Source of the DNA: Lentzea flava
GTDB lineage: Bacteria; Actinomycetota; Actinomycetes; Mycobacteriales; Pseudonocardiaceae
DNA: 64,000 bases
Assembly (NCBI RefSeq): GCF_014648475.1
Contig: NZ_BMRE01000011.1
Location: 124,001 to 188,000 of the forward strand
Reading direction: 5' to 3'
Shown here: piece by piece, positions 18,676 to 27,901 of the stretch
Numbering within the stretch: the stretch's first letter is position 1
How the letters are laid out: each line of letters starts with the position of its first letter
Translations under genes and position numbers: made by a program
Notes under the pieces: model-generated
What the model was told of the DNA's origin: nothing
Database searches by the model: none
The model's input: only the letters and a program-made list of their open reading frames with translations

Positions 18676-20208
18676 TCAGTGCTGCGGAGCCCTGCGCGGA
18701 CGGCCGGTGCGCTCGGTCCGGCCGAAACCGCGGCCACCCTCCGAGCGCTCCGAGCGGCGCGGACCGCCGCGGAACTCGCCGCCTTCGGTGCGACGGCCGG
18801 AGCCACCGCGGTACTCACCGCGGCCACCGGCCGACGGGGCACCGAAGCGACGACCGCCACCGCCACCACGACGGGCCGGCTTCTCGCGCTCGATCACCGG
18901 CTCACCGCTCGGGGTGCGGGCACCCGTGATGCGGATCAGGTCCTCGTCGCCGGGGCGCACCTTCGTGCTCTCCGGACGGATGCCCGCGCGGGCGGCCATG
19001 CCCTGGACCGCGCGGCGCTGGTCGTGCGTGACCAGCGTGACGACCGTGCCGGACTGGCCTGCGCGAGCCGTGCGGCCGGCGCGGTGCAGGTAGTCCTTCG
19101 GGTCGGCCGGCGGGTCGACGTGGACGACCAGCGAGACGTCGTCGACGTGGATGCCGCGGGCCGCCACGTCCGTCGCGATCAGGACGGGAGTGGTGCCCTC
19201 GCGGAACTCGCCGAGCACGCGCGTGCGCGCGCTCTGGGCCTTGCCGCCGTGCAGCGCGCCGGCGTGGACGCCGACCGAGCGCAGCTTCTTGGCCAGGCGG
19301 TCGACGTGGTGCTTGGTGCGCACGAACATGATCGTGCGGCCCTCGCGCGCGGCCACCTCGGTCACCACGTTCTGCTTGTCCTCGGCGGACACGAACAGCA
19401 GGTGGTGCTCCATCGTCGTGACGCTCGCGGTGGGCGGGGCCACCGAGTGGGTCACCGGGTCGTGCAGGTACTGCCGGACCAGCTTGTCCACGTCGCCGTC
19501 GAGCGTGGCGGAGAACAGCAGGCGCTGGCCGTCCTGCGGGGTCAGGTCGAGGATCGCGCGGACCTGGGGCATGAAGCCCATGTCCGCCATCTGGTCGGCC
19601 TCGTCCAGCGCGGTGATCTCGACCTGGGACAGGTCGCAGGTCCCCTGGCGGACGTGGTCGGACAGCCGGCCCGGCGTGGCGATCAGCAGGTCGACGCCGC
19701 GGCGCAGGTGATCGATCTGGCGCGGGAACGACGTGCCGCCCACGACGGTGCGGCACCACAGGCCCAGCGAGCGGGCGTGCGGCATGAGAGCCGTCTCCAC
19801 CTGCATCGCGAGCTCGCGGGTCGGGACGAGGATCAGGCCGCGCGGCTTGTGCGGCGTGGAGCGGCCGCCCGCGAGACGGCTGAGCATCGCCAGGCCGAAC
19901 GCCAGCGTCTTGCCGGAGCCGGTCTGGCCACGGCCGAGGATGTCACGGCCCGACATCGAGTCGGGCAGGGTGGCCGCCTGGATCGGGAACGGTTCGGTGA
20001 TCTCGTTGGCGGCGAGCGAACGGATCAAAGCGTCGGAGAGGCCGAGCTCGGCGAACGAGGGCAGCGGGCCTTCCGGCAGCGTGCTCTCGAAGTGCTCGGC
20101 GACGATCGGTTCCTCGACCCGCTGCTGCGGGCGCGAGGAGTTGCCCTGGCGGCCCGAGCGGCGCCGCGGCCTGCGGCTGAAAGAGCGCTCGGAACGACCT
20201 TCGGACAT
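18676..20208 (-). CDS. DEAD-box ATP-dependent RNA helicase
   Basis: A 510-residue DEAD-box helicase. The Q motif region (PSFAELGLSDALIRSLAANE), motif I GQTGSGKT, PTRELAMQ, motif II DEADQMADMGF, SAT, and motif VI HRAGRTARAG are all present. The C-terminal 80 residues are Arg/Gly-rich with RGG-like repeats that bind RNA, as in RhlE-type and cold-shock helicases. ATG 20208 (MSEGRSERSF) is used; ATG 20235 would add nine residues and lies closer to an ordinary start context. The 5' leader before it is U-rich. Converges on the SARP fusion across the inverted repeat at 18615-18665. Confidence 0.95.
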   Translation of the reverse strand: MSEGRSERSFSRRPRRRSGRQGNSSRPQQRVEEPIVAEHFESTLPEGPLPSFAELGLSDALIRSLAANEITEPFPIQAATLPDSMSGRDILGRGQTGSGKTLAFGLAMLSRLAGGRSTPHKPRGLILVPTRELAMQVETALMPHARSLGLWCRTVVGGTSFPRQIDHLRRGVDLLIATPGRLSDHVRQGTCDLSQVEITALDEADQMADMGFMPQVRAILDLTPQDGQRLLFSATLDGDVDKLVRQYLHDPVTHSVAPPTASVTTMEHHLLFVSAEDKQNVVTEVAAREGRTIMFVRTKHHVDRLAKKLRSVGVHAGALHGGKAQSARTRVLGEFREGTTPVLIATDVAARGIHVDDVSLVVHVDPPADPKDYLHRAGRTARAGQSGTVVTLVTHDQRRAVQGMAARAGIRPESTKVRPGDEDLIRITGARTPSGEPVIEREKPARRGGGGGRRFGAPSAGGRGEYRGGSGRRTEGGEFRGGPRRSERSEGGRGFGRTERTGRPRRAPQH

Positions 20209-20396
20209 TGATGGCAAAACAAACCTCCGAGACATGGCACGTCTCAAGGCTGCCCCGCGCGCTACCGCGGTGCCGATCACGAGGACGGGCCCGGCGTGAT
20301 GGTCACGCCGCTGATGAGTGGGTGGACGCACCGGTCAACGGCTGTCAGGCCTTCATCGGTGCAAAGTACAGTCTAGCTGATCATTGACCGTGCGAT

Positions 20397-20434
20397 GCGC
20401 GCCCGGCCGTGTCGTTGGACACGGCCGGACGCGC
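20397..20434 (-). terminator. Rho-independent-type hairpin after RIO kinase
   Basis: CCGGCCGTGTC pairs with GACACGGCCGG around a GTTG loop, with outer GCGC/GCGC continuing the stem across two mismatched bases. It lies just past the stop of the minus-strand RIO-type kinase gene. A short T-run is not obvious, as is common in high-GC actinobacteria. Confidence 0.75.
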
Positions 20435-20441
20435 ACGTGGC

Positions 20442-21407
20442 TCACGCCATGCCCGCCACGTCCAGCAGCGTTGCCACCAGCGCGGACGGGTCGCCGATCT
20501 CCGGCGGGAGGCCGCGGGCGGCGAACCAGCCGGCGATGTTGCGGACGTCGCGGTCGAGGAACTCCACGCCGCGCGGGTTCGCGACGAGGTCGACCACCTG
20601 CGGCAGGTCGATCATGATCAGCCTGCCCTCGTGGACCATCAGGTTGAACGCGGACAGGTCGCCGTGCGTGAGGCCCGCCTCCGCGAGCGTCATCAGCATG
20701 GCGACCAGCTGGCGCCACAGGTCGAGCAGCTCGTCCTCGTCCGGACGCGTCTGCGCGAGCCGCGGTGCGGCGTTGCCCTCGTCGTCACCGATGAACTCCA
20801 GCAGCAGCTCGGTGCCGCTGCGCTGCACCGGGTACGGCACCGGAGCACCGATCTGCCACAGCCTGGCGAGCGCGGCGAACTCCGCGACCGCCCACTGCTC
20901 CGCGATCAGGTTTCGCCCGAACGCGGTGCGGTTCTGGATCGCCCGCATCTCGCGGGACTTCCTCATCCGGCGACCCTCCAGATACCCCGCGTCGCGGTGG
21001 AACATCCGGTGGTCGTTGCTGCGGTAGCGCTTGGCGGCGAGCAGGCACGCTTTCTCGCCCATCGCCCGTTCCAGCAGGAAGACGTCGGCCTCCTTGCCGG
21101 TCTTGACGATGCCCAGCTCGCGGTCGACCGCGGCCAGCTCGGTGACGAGCCAGCTCGGGTGCGGCTTCGGGCCCTGCTCGGCGTCGCCCCACGTGGACCA
21201 GCGGTCGCCGTCCTCGGGGGTGTCGGCCGAGCTGAGCTGGTCCTCACGCAGTCGTGAGACCCGCAGCTTCTCCGCTTCCGTCATGCGGCCGCGACGCGTC
21301 GGTTCCGCGTCATCGGCGGTGCGCTTACCGCGCTTTCCCATGCGCTGCTTGGTGTCAGCGCCGTCGAAAGAGGACTCGTAACGTTCGTAAAGATCGTGCT
21401 CGCGCAC
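20442..21407 (-). CDS. RIO1-like atypical serine/threonine kinase
   Basis: A 321-residue protein of the RIO kinase fold. The basic N-terminal region (GKRGKRTADDAEPTRRGR) precedes the kinase core: the ATP-binding GKEADVFLLE segment, AAKRYRS with the catalytic lysine, the catalytic loop HGDLSAFNLMV, and the metal-binding IDLPQVVD. Bacterial RIO proteins are poorly understood; in archaea and eukaryotes RIO kinases act in ribosome maturation. GTG 21407 (VREHDLYERYESSFDG) follows a GGGAGA site; the longer upstream frame has a different, low-complexity composition. A hairpin terminator follows the stop. Confidence 0.88.
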   Translation of the reverse strand: MREHDLYERYESSFDGADTKQRMGKRGKRTADDAEPTRRGRMTEAEKLRVSRLREDQLSSADTPEDGDRWSTWGDAEQGPKPHPSWLVTELAAVDRELGIVKTGKEADVFLLERAMGEKACLLAAKRYRSNDHRMFHRDAGYLEGRRMRKSREMRAIQNRTAFGRNLIAEQWAVAEFAALARLWQIGAPVPYPVQRSGTELLLEFIGDDEGNAAPRLAQTRPDEDELLDLWRQLVAMLMTLAEAGLTHGDLSAFNLMVHEGRLIMIDLPQVVDLVANPRGVEFLDRDVRNIAGWFAARGLPPEIGDPSALVATLLDVAGMA

Positions 21408-21609
21408 GGTGGGGTCTCCCAGAAGGTGAAGGTGACCGCCCCACAGGCGCTCTGCGATCAAACGATGCTGATCAGGCGCGAAGGGCGGAGGGACGGGTCT
21501 CGCGGACACGTCCGAAGACAGGCTCTGACATGTCGCACCTCCTCGTTCCTCACGCCGCACTTCGGCTGCGGTGAAGCTTGCCCGGTCGCTCTCCCGGCGC
21601 GCAACCGAA

Positions 21610-22338
21610 TTAATCGGTGATCAGGTCGGCGGTCTTCTCACCGGTCTGCACGACCTTGAGCCCGGCCTTCTGCGCGAGCTTGACCAGGCCTTTCAGGTCG
21701 CTCGGCTCCGCCTTGCTCCTCGCGATGGCGCGGGCGAGCAGGCCCTTGTGCGCCTTGTTGAAGTGGCTGACGACCTTGCCCTCGCTGGTGATCACCCGGA
21801 CGACGACGGCGTGCGGGATCTTCGCGAGGCTCGAGTACGCCCCGGAACGCAGGTCGACGACGAACTCGTCGGCGCTTCCAAGGACCGGCTCCAGCACCGG
21901 CTTCCACACCGTGCGCAGGCTGCCGTGCGACGGGAGCGTGCTACCGCCCGACAACCGGTACGCGGGCACCGGATCGCCGCCGCGAACCGCCCCGAACAGC
22001 GCGGACGCGATCGCGAGGCGTTCGCAGGCCCGCTCCTGCTCGACCTTCTTGAGGGTGGTGAAGTCCAGGTTGTCGTAGAGGACGCCGGTGTAGCGCAGCA
22101 GTGCGGGCGTGGTCTCCGACGTGCGCAGTGCCGCGTTGCGCTCGACCTCGTCGATCTGGCGCTCGGAGATGTCGAGCGCCTTGAGGCTCGCCGGAACGTC
22201 GTTCGCCAGGTCCTCCAGCGCGGACACCAGCTTGTCGCGCACGGGGTTGAGCTCGGGGAACGACAGCGCGTCGAGGTCGAGCGGCGCACCCTCGCCGCCG
22301 ATCGCCTTGGTCTCCGACGGGGGAAGCAGCACCAGCAC
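21610..22338 (-). CDS. yaaA: YaaA family peroxide-stress protein
   Basis: A 242-residue YaaA (DUF328) protein. It begins VLVLLPPSETKAIGG, the hallmark N-terminus, and carries YTGVLYDNLDFTTL, the YRLSGG region, and SHFNKAHKGLLAR near the end. In E. coli YaaA limits intracellular iron and DNA damage during hydrogen peroxide stress and has a DNA-binding fold. GTG 22338 is chosen because the family starts at this PPSETK region; the long frame upstream runs through the tandem array and is not coding. The next minus-strand gene upstream is a methyltransferase whose 3' end starts that array. Confidence 0.92.
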   Translation of the reverse strand: MLVLLPPSETKAIGGEGAPLDLDALSFPELNPVRDKLVSALEDLANDVPASLKALDISERQIDEVERNAALRTSETTPALLRYTGVLYDNLDFTTLKKVEQERACERLAIASALFGAVRGGDPVPAYRLSGGSTLPSHGSLRTVWKPVLEPVLGSADEFVVDLRSGAYSSLAKIPHAVVVRVITSEGKVVSHFNKAHKGLLARAIARSKAEPSDLKGLVKLAQKAGLKVVQTGEKTADLITD

Positions 22339-22439
22339 GGTTGGAAAGGGTAGGGCAATGCCGGGAAACCGCTTGGCCTGCGTGGCTCGCGCCTGGCCGG
22401 ACACCTGTGGAGCCGAGCGTGCCGCGTCAGCCGCCACAG

Positions 22440-22830
22440 CGGTAGGTGCGGTGCCGGTCGGCCTTCTCCCTGACCTCTGCCGCGTGCCCCGAATCCGGGT
22501 TGACCTCTGCTCTCGCCCGGCCGGACACCCGCGGAGCCGAGCGTGCCGCGTCAGCCGCCACAGCGGTAGGTGCGGTGCCGGTCCGCCTTGCTCCCCGACC
22601 TCCGCCGCCTGCCCCGAACCCAGCTCGACGCCGACTCGCGCCCCAGCCGAACACCCGCGAAGCCGCGCATGCCGCGCCAGCCGCCCCAGCAGTAGGTGCG
22701 GTGCCGGTTCGAACACGGCCGCACACCCGCGCAGCACATCCCGACGCGCTACGGCGCCTGCAACGTCAGATACGCCAGACCGAGCGTGCCGCGCCACCCG
22801 CGCAAACGGAACGTGCGGTGCCGGTCCGCC
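22440..22830. repeat. Degenerate tandem array of about 125-bp units
   Basis: The word GGTGCGGTGCCGGT (or GTGCGGTGCCGGT) recurs at 22445, 22569, 22695 and 22813, giving periods of about 124, 126 and 117 bases. Each copy is embedded in longer similarity (for example GCGGAGCCGAGCGTGCCGCG ahead of it and CCGCCTTCTCCCTGACCT after it). The rightmost copy lies inside the 3' end of the methyltransferase gene, where on the minus strand it encodes ADRHRTF. The other three copies lie downstream of its stop and read ADRHRTY or NRHRTY with in-between breaks. The array fills the 410 bases between that gene and yaaA, which otherwise hold nothing I can identify. Confidence 0.8.
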
Positions 22831-23504
22831 TTCTCCCTGACCTCCGCCGCGTGCTCCGAGTCCGGGTGGTCGCGCAGCCAGCGCTCCCGCGCCAGGGCGT
22901 GCCCGTTCTCGAACACGTCCCACTCGTCGAGGCTCGCCTGTTCCACCGCGAGCAGCCGGTAGCCGTGCGCGTGTGCGAGGTCGACCAGGTCGGCCAGTGA
23001 GCCGTACTGATCGCGTGGGATCGGCATGGCGGCCAGCTGCTCGTCGGTTGGCTCGCGTTCCCAGAAACCCTCGCCCAGCAACAGCTTTCCGCGCTGGTTG
23101 AGCAGGTTCTTCGCTGCCGTGAGCGCGTTCGCCGTGTGCTGCAACGGGTCTCCGCCCCACACCTGGCTGGCGCCGTTGACCACGATCACGTCGGCAGGGC
23201 TGGCCGGCTGCCATTGAGCGACGTCGGCCACCTCCAGGCTGACCCGGGCCGCCAGGCCGCGTGCCTCGGCGGTGGCCTGGGCGTGCGCGATGGCCGTGGC
23301 GTCCAGGTCGACGCCTGTGCCGGTGGCGGTGGGTGCGGCTTCCAGGGTGCGCAGGAGGAACTCCGCCCAGCCGCAACCTACGTCGACGACGTGTGCGCCG
23401 TCGAGCGGGTGCAGGCTGTGGATCAGGCGGGTCGCCCGTTCCTCGGACAGCGGTCCGTGGAACGTGAGGTCCTCGTGCAGCGGCGCGATCTCCGGTGTCG
23501 TCAT
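22749..23504 (-). CDS. SAM-dependent class I methyltransferase
   Basis: A 251-residue class I methyltransferase. Motif I is VVDVGCGWAEFLLRTLE, followed by GTGVDLDATAI as the acidic loop and DVIVVNGASQVWGGD as motif IV. It begins MTTPEIAPLHEDLTFHGPLSE. The C-terminal 40 residues (from about HPDSEHAAEVREKADRHRTF on) correspond to the unit of the tandem array lying downstream, so the present C-terminus may itself be recombined and shorter or longer than in relatives. Substrate unknown. No operon partner is evident. Confidence 0.85.
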   Translation of the reverse strand: MTTPEIAPLHEDLTFHGPLSEERATRLIHSLHPLDGAHVVDVGCGWAEFLLRTLEAAPTATGTGVDLDATAIAHAQATAEARGLAARVSLEVADVAQWQPASPADVIVVNGASQVWGGDPLQHTANALTAAKNLLNQRGKLLLGEGFWEREPTDEQLAAMPIPRDQYGSLADLVDLAHAHGYRLLAVEQASLDEWDVFENGHALARERWLRDHPDSEHAAEVREKADRHRTFRLRGWRGTLGLAYLTLQAP

Positions 23505-23590
23505 CGCACGCAGGATGGTGGCGGAAGGCTGTTCCGCACAACGCGTTATTCGGTTGTTGGGGGCATCACCTCCCCGTAGCTTCGATTGGC

Positions 23591-24562
23591 GTGGAACTCG
23601 TGTGGCGCGCGCTCACGACGGCGGACACCCCAGCGGTGGCCGCGCTCCACCACGCGGCCGAGACGGTCGACGACACCGGCGAGTTGTTGTCCGAAGAGGA
23701 CTTCGCCGCGTCGTTCGCCGAGGCCGACCTGGCCGGCGGGTCGCTGGCCGTGCTCGTGGACGACGCGCTCGTGGCGTACGGCTTGGTCGTGCCGCGCGAG
23801 AATCCCGTTGGTACGCACCGCGTTCGCCTGGACGGGACGGTGCATCCGGACTTCCGCCGCCACGGCATCGGGCGCGAACTGATGGGGCGCCTCGTCGCGC
23901 TGGCGCGGGAGTTGCACACCGCCCGCCACCCGGACATGCCGCTGGTGGCCAAGACCATGGTCGAGAGCCGCTCGGCGGGGCACGTGGCACTGGCCGAGGC
24001 GCTCGGCTTCAGCGCGGACCGTCACTTCTACGAGCTGGAGGTGGCACTGGGCGAGTCACTCGCCCAGGCGCCGATCCCGCCTGCCTGCGAGATCGTGCCG
24101 TTCTCCGCAGCCCACGACGAAGAGGTCCGGCTGGTGTGCAACGCGGCGTTCGCGGAGCACTGGGATTCGGTCGCACGCAGCCCGCAGGAGTGGGCGGCGT
24201 CGTTCACGAACAGCAAGCGGTTCGTTCCCCAGACCTCCTTTCTGGCGCTGCACGACGGCGCCGTGATCGGCTTCGTGCTCTCGCGGCACTACCCGGTCGT
24301 CGAGGAGACGACGGGCGTGCGCGAGCTGTGGATCGGCGACGTCGGCACCCTGCGGGAGCACCGCGGGCGTGGTGTGGCCTCCGCCTTGCTGAGCCGGACG
24401 CTGGCTCGGGCGAAGGCGCAGGGCTACCAGCGCGCGGCGCTGTCCGTGGACGCGGTCAACCCGACCCGCGCGCTCGGCGTGTACGAGCGCGCGGGGTTCA
24501 GGGTGACGCGGACCTGGATCGACTACGGGTTGCCCGTCGGCTCGAGCTCCTCGCCCGCCTGA
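23591..24562 (+). CDS. Double-domain GNAT acetyltransferase
   Basis: A 323-residue protein with two GNAT folds in tandem, as in MshD-like enzymes. The N-terminal copy has HPDFRRHGIGRELMGRLV and the C-terminal copy LREHRGRGVASALLSRTL, both acetyl-CoA pyrophosphate-binding loops. The end of the second copy is the usual NPTRALGVYERAGF. Mycothiol synthase MshD has this plan, but I see no motif that identifies mycothiol as substrate. GTG 23591 is used because the family start VELVWRALTTAD follows it. The 3' end overlaps the converging VOC gene by 40 bases. Confidence 0.85.
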   Translation: MELVWRALTTADTPAVAALHHAAETVDDTGELLSEEDFAASFAEADLAGGSLAVLVDDALVAYGLVVPRENPVGTHRVRLDGTVHPDFRRHGIGRELMGRLVALARELHTARHPDMPLVAKTMVESRSAGHVALAEALGFSADRHFYELEVALGESLAQAPIPPACEIVPFSAAHDEEVRLVCNAAFAEHWDSVARSPQEWAASFTNSKRFVPQTSFLALHDGAVIGFVLSRHYPVVEETTGVRELWIGDVGTLREHRGRGVASALLSRTLARAKAQGYQRAALSVDAVNPTRALGVYERAGFRVTRTWIDYGLPVGSSSSPA

Positions 24563-24899
24563 CCGACGCAGAACTCGTTGCCGTCCGGGTCGGCCAGCAC
24601 CGACCAGACCAGGCCGGGGATGCTGTGCACGGCGACCTCCGTGGCACCGAGCCCGACGAGCCGCGCCACCTCGGCCTTGCGGTCCGGCACGTGCGAGTCG
24701 AAGTGGACGCGGTTCTTGCCCGGCGTGGCGTCCGGCACCTGCTGGATGCCTAAGGCCACGCCGTGCTCGGTGTTCGGCGCGAGGACGATGAACTCACCCC
24801 AGTCGCCTTGAACAGTGGTGTTCAGGCGGCCGTCCAGAACTCCGCGAGCTTGCGCGCGTCGCCGGTGTCGATCGTGATCATGGCAATGGTCAGGGACAT
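24523..24899 (-). pseudogene. VOC/glyoxalase-fold protein, single-base frameshift
   Basis: A small VOC (glyoxalase/bleomycin-resistance fold) gene whose reading frame is broken. The N-terminal part (MSLTIAMITIDTGDARKLAEFW) ends at a TGA at 24822-24824. The next base frame continues the family sequence at once: GDWGEFIVLAP, VPDRKAEVARLVGLGATEV, WSVLADPDGNEFCV. One missing G in the GG pair at 24825-24826 (C on the coding strand) would join them without loss. Either a real null allele or a base-calling error explains this. A truncated start at 24759 could still make 78 residues. Confidence 0.85.
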
Positions 24900-25034
24900 G
24901 GGACGGACGCTACTCAGGGGGTCTGACAATTGCGGTTTGTGCTGGTCAGTGCCCGCCAAACCCACCGCCCGAGATTTCGGCAGCAGCGCAACCAGTACGC
25001 TGCTCCAACAGCCCGTGAACGAGGAGTACCCACC

Positions 25035-26777
25035 GTGATCACCAGGATGTCGTCGCTGTTCCTGCGCACGCTTCGCGAGGACCCGGCCGACGCCGAAGTG
25101 CCCAGCCACAAGCTGCTGGTGCGCGCCGGCTACGTCCGCCGCGTCGCGCCGGGCGGGTACTCCTGGCTGCCGCTGGGCCTGCGGGTGCTGCGCAACATCG
25201 AGGCCGTCATCCGCGAGGAGATGGACGCGTTCGGCGCGCAGGAGATCCAGTTCCCCGCCCTGCTGCCCAAGGAGCCCTACGAGGCGACCAACCGGTGGAC
25301 GGAGTACGGCCCCAACATCTTCCGGCTCAAGGACCGCAAGGGCGCCGACTACCTGCTCGGCCCCACCCACGAGGAGCTGTTCACGCTCACCGTGAAGGGT
25401 GAGTACAGCTCGTACAAGGACTACCCCGTCACGCTGTACCAGATCCAGACCAAGTACCGCGACGAGGCGCGTCCCCGTGCGGGCATCCTGCGCGGCCGCG
25501 AGTTCCTGATGAAGGACTCGTACTCGTTCGACCTCACCGATGAGGGCCTGAGCAAGTCGTACCAGGACCACCGCGACGCCTACATCCGCATCTTCGACCG
25601 CCTCGGCCTCGAGTACGTCATCGTGTCGGCGACGTCCGGCGCGATGGGCGGCTCGGCGTCCGAGGAGTTCCTGGCCGTCGCCGAGACGGGTGAGGACACC
25701 TTCGTCCGCAGCACCGAGTCGGGCTACGCGGCGAACGTCGAGGCCGTCACCACCCCCGCGCCCGCCGAGCAGTCGATCGACGACAAGCCCGCCGCCCAGG
25801 TGCACCACACGCCGAACACGCCCACCATCGAGTCGCTGGTGGACTTCCTCAACGCCAACACCGACCGCAAGTTCACCGCGGCCGACACGTTGAAGAACGT
25901 CCTGGTGAAGGTCAAGCAGCCCGGCAAGGACTGGGAGCTGCTCGCCGTGGCCGTCCCCGGCGACCGCGAGGTGGACTTCAAGCGCCTCGAGGCCGCGATG
26001 GAGCCCGCCGAGGTCTCGATGGTCGAGGAGTCGGACTTCGCCAAGAACCCGTTCCTGATCAAGGGCTACATCGGTCCCGGCGCCCTGCAGGCCAACGGCG
26101 TCCGCTACCTCGCCGACCCCCGCGTCGTGCGCGGCACCGCCTGGGTCACCGGCGCCGACAAGGCCGACCACCACGTCGTCGACCTGGTCGTGGGCCGCGA
26201 CTTCACCCCGGACGGCGTCATCGACGTGGCGGAGGTCCGCGAGGGCGACCCGTCCCCCGACGGCAAGGGCGTGCTCGTCGCCGCGCGCGGCATCGAGATC
26301 GGCCACATCTTCCAGCTGGGCCGCAAGTACGCCGACGCGTTCTCGCTCGACGCGCTGGGCCCGGACTCCAAGCCCGTCCGCATCACCATGGGCTCCTACG
26401 GCATCGGCGTCTCGCGCCTCGTCGCGGCCATCGCCGAGCAGTCGCACGACGAGCGCGGCCTGATCTGGCCGCGCAACGTGGCTCCTGCCGACGTCCACGT
26501 GGTCATCGCGGGCAAGGACGAGACGCTGGTGTCCGCCGGCGAGGACTTCGCGAAGCAGCTCAGCGCGCGTGGCGTGAAGGTGCTGCTGGACGACCGCAAG
26601 GCGAGCCCCGGCGTGAAGTTCGCGGACGCCGAGCTCGTCGGTGTGCCCACGATCCTGGTGATCGGTCGTGGGCTGTCGAGTGGCGTGGTCGAGGTGAAGG
26701 ACCGCAAGTCCGGTGAACGGGTCGAGGTTCCCGTCGCGGAGGCTGTCGACCACCTGGTCGCGCTGGTTCGCGGCTGA
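25035..26777 (+). CDS. proS: Prolyl-tRNA synthetase
   Basis: A 580-residue class II prolyl-tRNA synthetase of the bacterial type with an editing (INS) domain. It attaches proline to tRNA-Pro. Motif 1 ([16 protein letters not shown]), motif 2 around [17 protein letters not shown], the INS domain at about 225-400, motif 3 [13 protein letters not shown], and the anticodon-binding C-terminus are all visible. GTG 25035 follows GAGGAG at a suitable distance. A strong hairpin terminator at 26788-26822 follows the gene, so it is a single-gene unit. Confidence 0.97.
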   Translation: MITRMSSLFLRTLREDPADAEVPSHKLLVRAGYVRRVAPGGYSWLPLGLRVLRNIEAVIREEMDAFGAQEIQFPALLPKEPYEATNRWTEYGPNIFRLKDRKGADYLLGPTHEELFTLTVKGEYSSYKDYPVTLYQIQTKYRDEARPRAGILRGREFLMKDSYSFDLTDEGLSKSYQDHRDAYIRIFDRLGLEYVIVSATSGAMGGSASEEFLAVAETGEDTFVRSTESGYAANVEAVTTPAPAEQSIDDKPAAQVHHTPNTPTIESLVDFLNANTDRKFTAADTLKNVLVKVKQPGKDWELLAVAVPGDREVDFKRLEAAMEPAEVSMVEESDFAKNPFLIKGYIGPGALQANGVRYLADPRVVRGTAWVTGADKADHHVVDLVVGRDFTPDGVIDVAEVREGDPSPDGKGVLVAARGIEIGHIFQLGRKYADAFSLDALGPDSKPVRITMGSYGIGVSRLVAAIAEQSHDERGLIWPRNVAPADVHVVIAGKDETLVSAGEDFAKQLSARGVKVLLDDRKASPGVKFADAELVGVPTILVIGRGLSSGVVEVKDRKSGERVEVPVAEAVDHLVALVRG

Positions 26778-26787
26778 TTCACGATTT

Positions 26788-26822
26788 CGAACGCCCGGCC
26801 GGGATTCCTGGCCGGGCGTTCG
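26788..26822 (+). terminator. Hairpin terminator after proS
   Basis: CGAACGCCCGGCC (26788-26800) and GGCCGGGCGTTCG (26810-26822) form a perfect 13-bp stem with a nine-base loop, ten bases after the proS stop. No long T-run follows, which is usual for actinobacteria. Confidence 0.9.
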
Positions 26823-26833
26823 TCATGTCGGGG

Positions 26834-26945
26834 AGTTGTCCACAGATCGCCGAGCGGTGGGTTGACGGGGTCGCAACGTCGCTAAGTTGAGTGGAGGTGG
26901 GTGGTCTGCCCCCTGGATGGGCGGGGCCTCTGCGCCGGGCGGTTT
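26834..26945 (+). repeat. Direct repeat copy 1: promoter-leader-like element
   Basis: This stretch is repeated at 27902-28016 with scattered differences. It starts with a perfect actinobacterial DnaA-box word TTGTCCACA (26836-26844), holds TTGACG (26862-26867) and TAAGTT (26883-26888) as a possible promoter with a short 15-base spacer, then GGAGGTGG and a C-rich/G-rich stretch that can fold. Both copies share a short frame reading GGLPPGWAGPL. This copy lies just upstream of the truncated MFS gene, so it may act as its promoter and leader. Confidence 0.75.
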
Positions 26946-26966
26946 TGCTGGCACGTAGTGTGCGGC

Positions 26967-27809
26967 ATGGGGCGGAACTGGTATCTGCTGTGGTCGGGCA
27001 GTGCGATCTCGGCGCTCGGCGACGGAATCTTTCTCGCCGCACTCCCCCTGCTGGCCGCGACCCTCACCCAGGACCCGAAGCTGATCGCGGGCGTGAGCTT
27101 CTTCGGTTCCCTCCCCTGGCTCCTCGCGTCACTCCCCGCAGGCGCGGCGGCCGACCGCTACGACAGCCGGCGCCTGCTCCTGGTGGCCCTGTGGATCCAA
27201 TGCGCGCTCATGGCGGTCCTCGCCACCTTCCACAGCGCGCCCATCGCGGTCCTGTACGGCATGGCGTTCCTGATCGGCACGGCGGAAACGCTGCCGAGGG
27301 CCGTGGGTCAGCCGCTCATCAAGGCCACCGTCGAGAACCACCTGCTGGAGCGAGCCAACGGCAGGCTGTTCGCGTCTCAGGCGGTGGCGCTGCAGTTCGC
27401 CGGACCGCCGCTGGGCGGGTTGTTGTTCGCGATCGCGGTACCGGCGCCGTTCTGGGTCAACGCCGTCACGTTCGCCGTTGCAGCGGTGCTCGTCACGAGG
27501 ATGCGCACCGAGCGGCAACAGCGTCCGGCCAGGCCGAAGATCGCCGAAGGCCTGCGCTGGCTGATGAAGCACAAGGCGTTGCGAGCGGTCACGGTCGTGT
27601 CCGCGACGACGAACCTGTGCATCGCGATGACCATGGCGACGCTGGTGCTCTTCGCCCAGCAGCGGCTGGGGCTGACGAACGCCGGATTCGGGGCGTTCCT
27701 CGCCACGCTCGCGTGTGGTGGGGTCGCGGGTGGACTGCTCGCCGAGCGCGTTCTCGCGCGGTACCGCCACACCATCGCGGTGACGGTGGTGCTGATTCCG
27801 TTGATGTGA
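26967..27809 (+). pseudogene. MFS transporter, 3' third missing
   Basis: A 280-residue major facilitator protein starting MGRNWYLLWSGSAISALGDG. The first transmembrane segments, the AADRYDSRR loop between helices 2 and 3, the central cytoplasmic loop (RMRTERQQRPARPKIAEGLRWL) and helices 7-8 are intact. It ends abruptly at VVLIPLM, where family members continue for about four more helices. The gene lies between two copies of a 110-bp direct repeat, and the lost end was possibly removed by recombination or deletion next to the second copy. The encoded protein is unlikely to transport. Confidence 0.78.
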
Positions 27810-27901
27810 ATCGGTATTGCGACACAGCGCGCGATCTGCGGGTTCGTGCGGCGGTCGTTGCGTCCGGTTCGTTCCGCGCTTCGATCTTGGGGCTCGCGCC
27901 G

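Noticed and set aside
18643..20211. Long plus-strand open frame opposite the DEAD-box helicase
   Set aside because: The opposite strand carries all helicase motifs; this frame has only low-complexity Arg/Ala/Asp sequence.
22360..22750. Tandem units read as a CRISPR array
   Set aside because: Units are about 125 bp and similar throughout, with no short repeat/unique spacer pattern and no cas gene.
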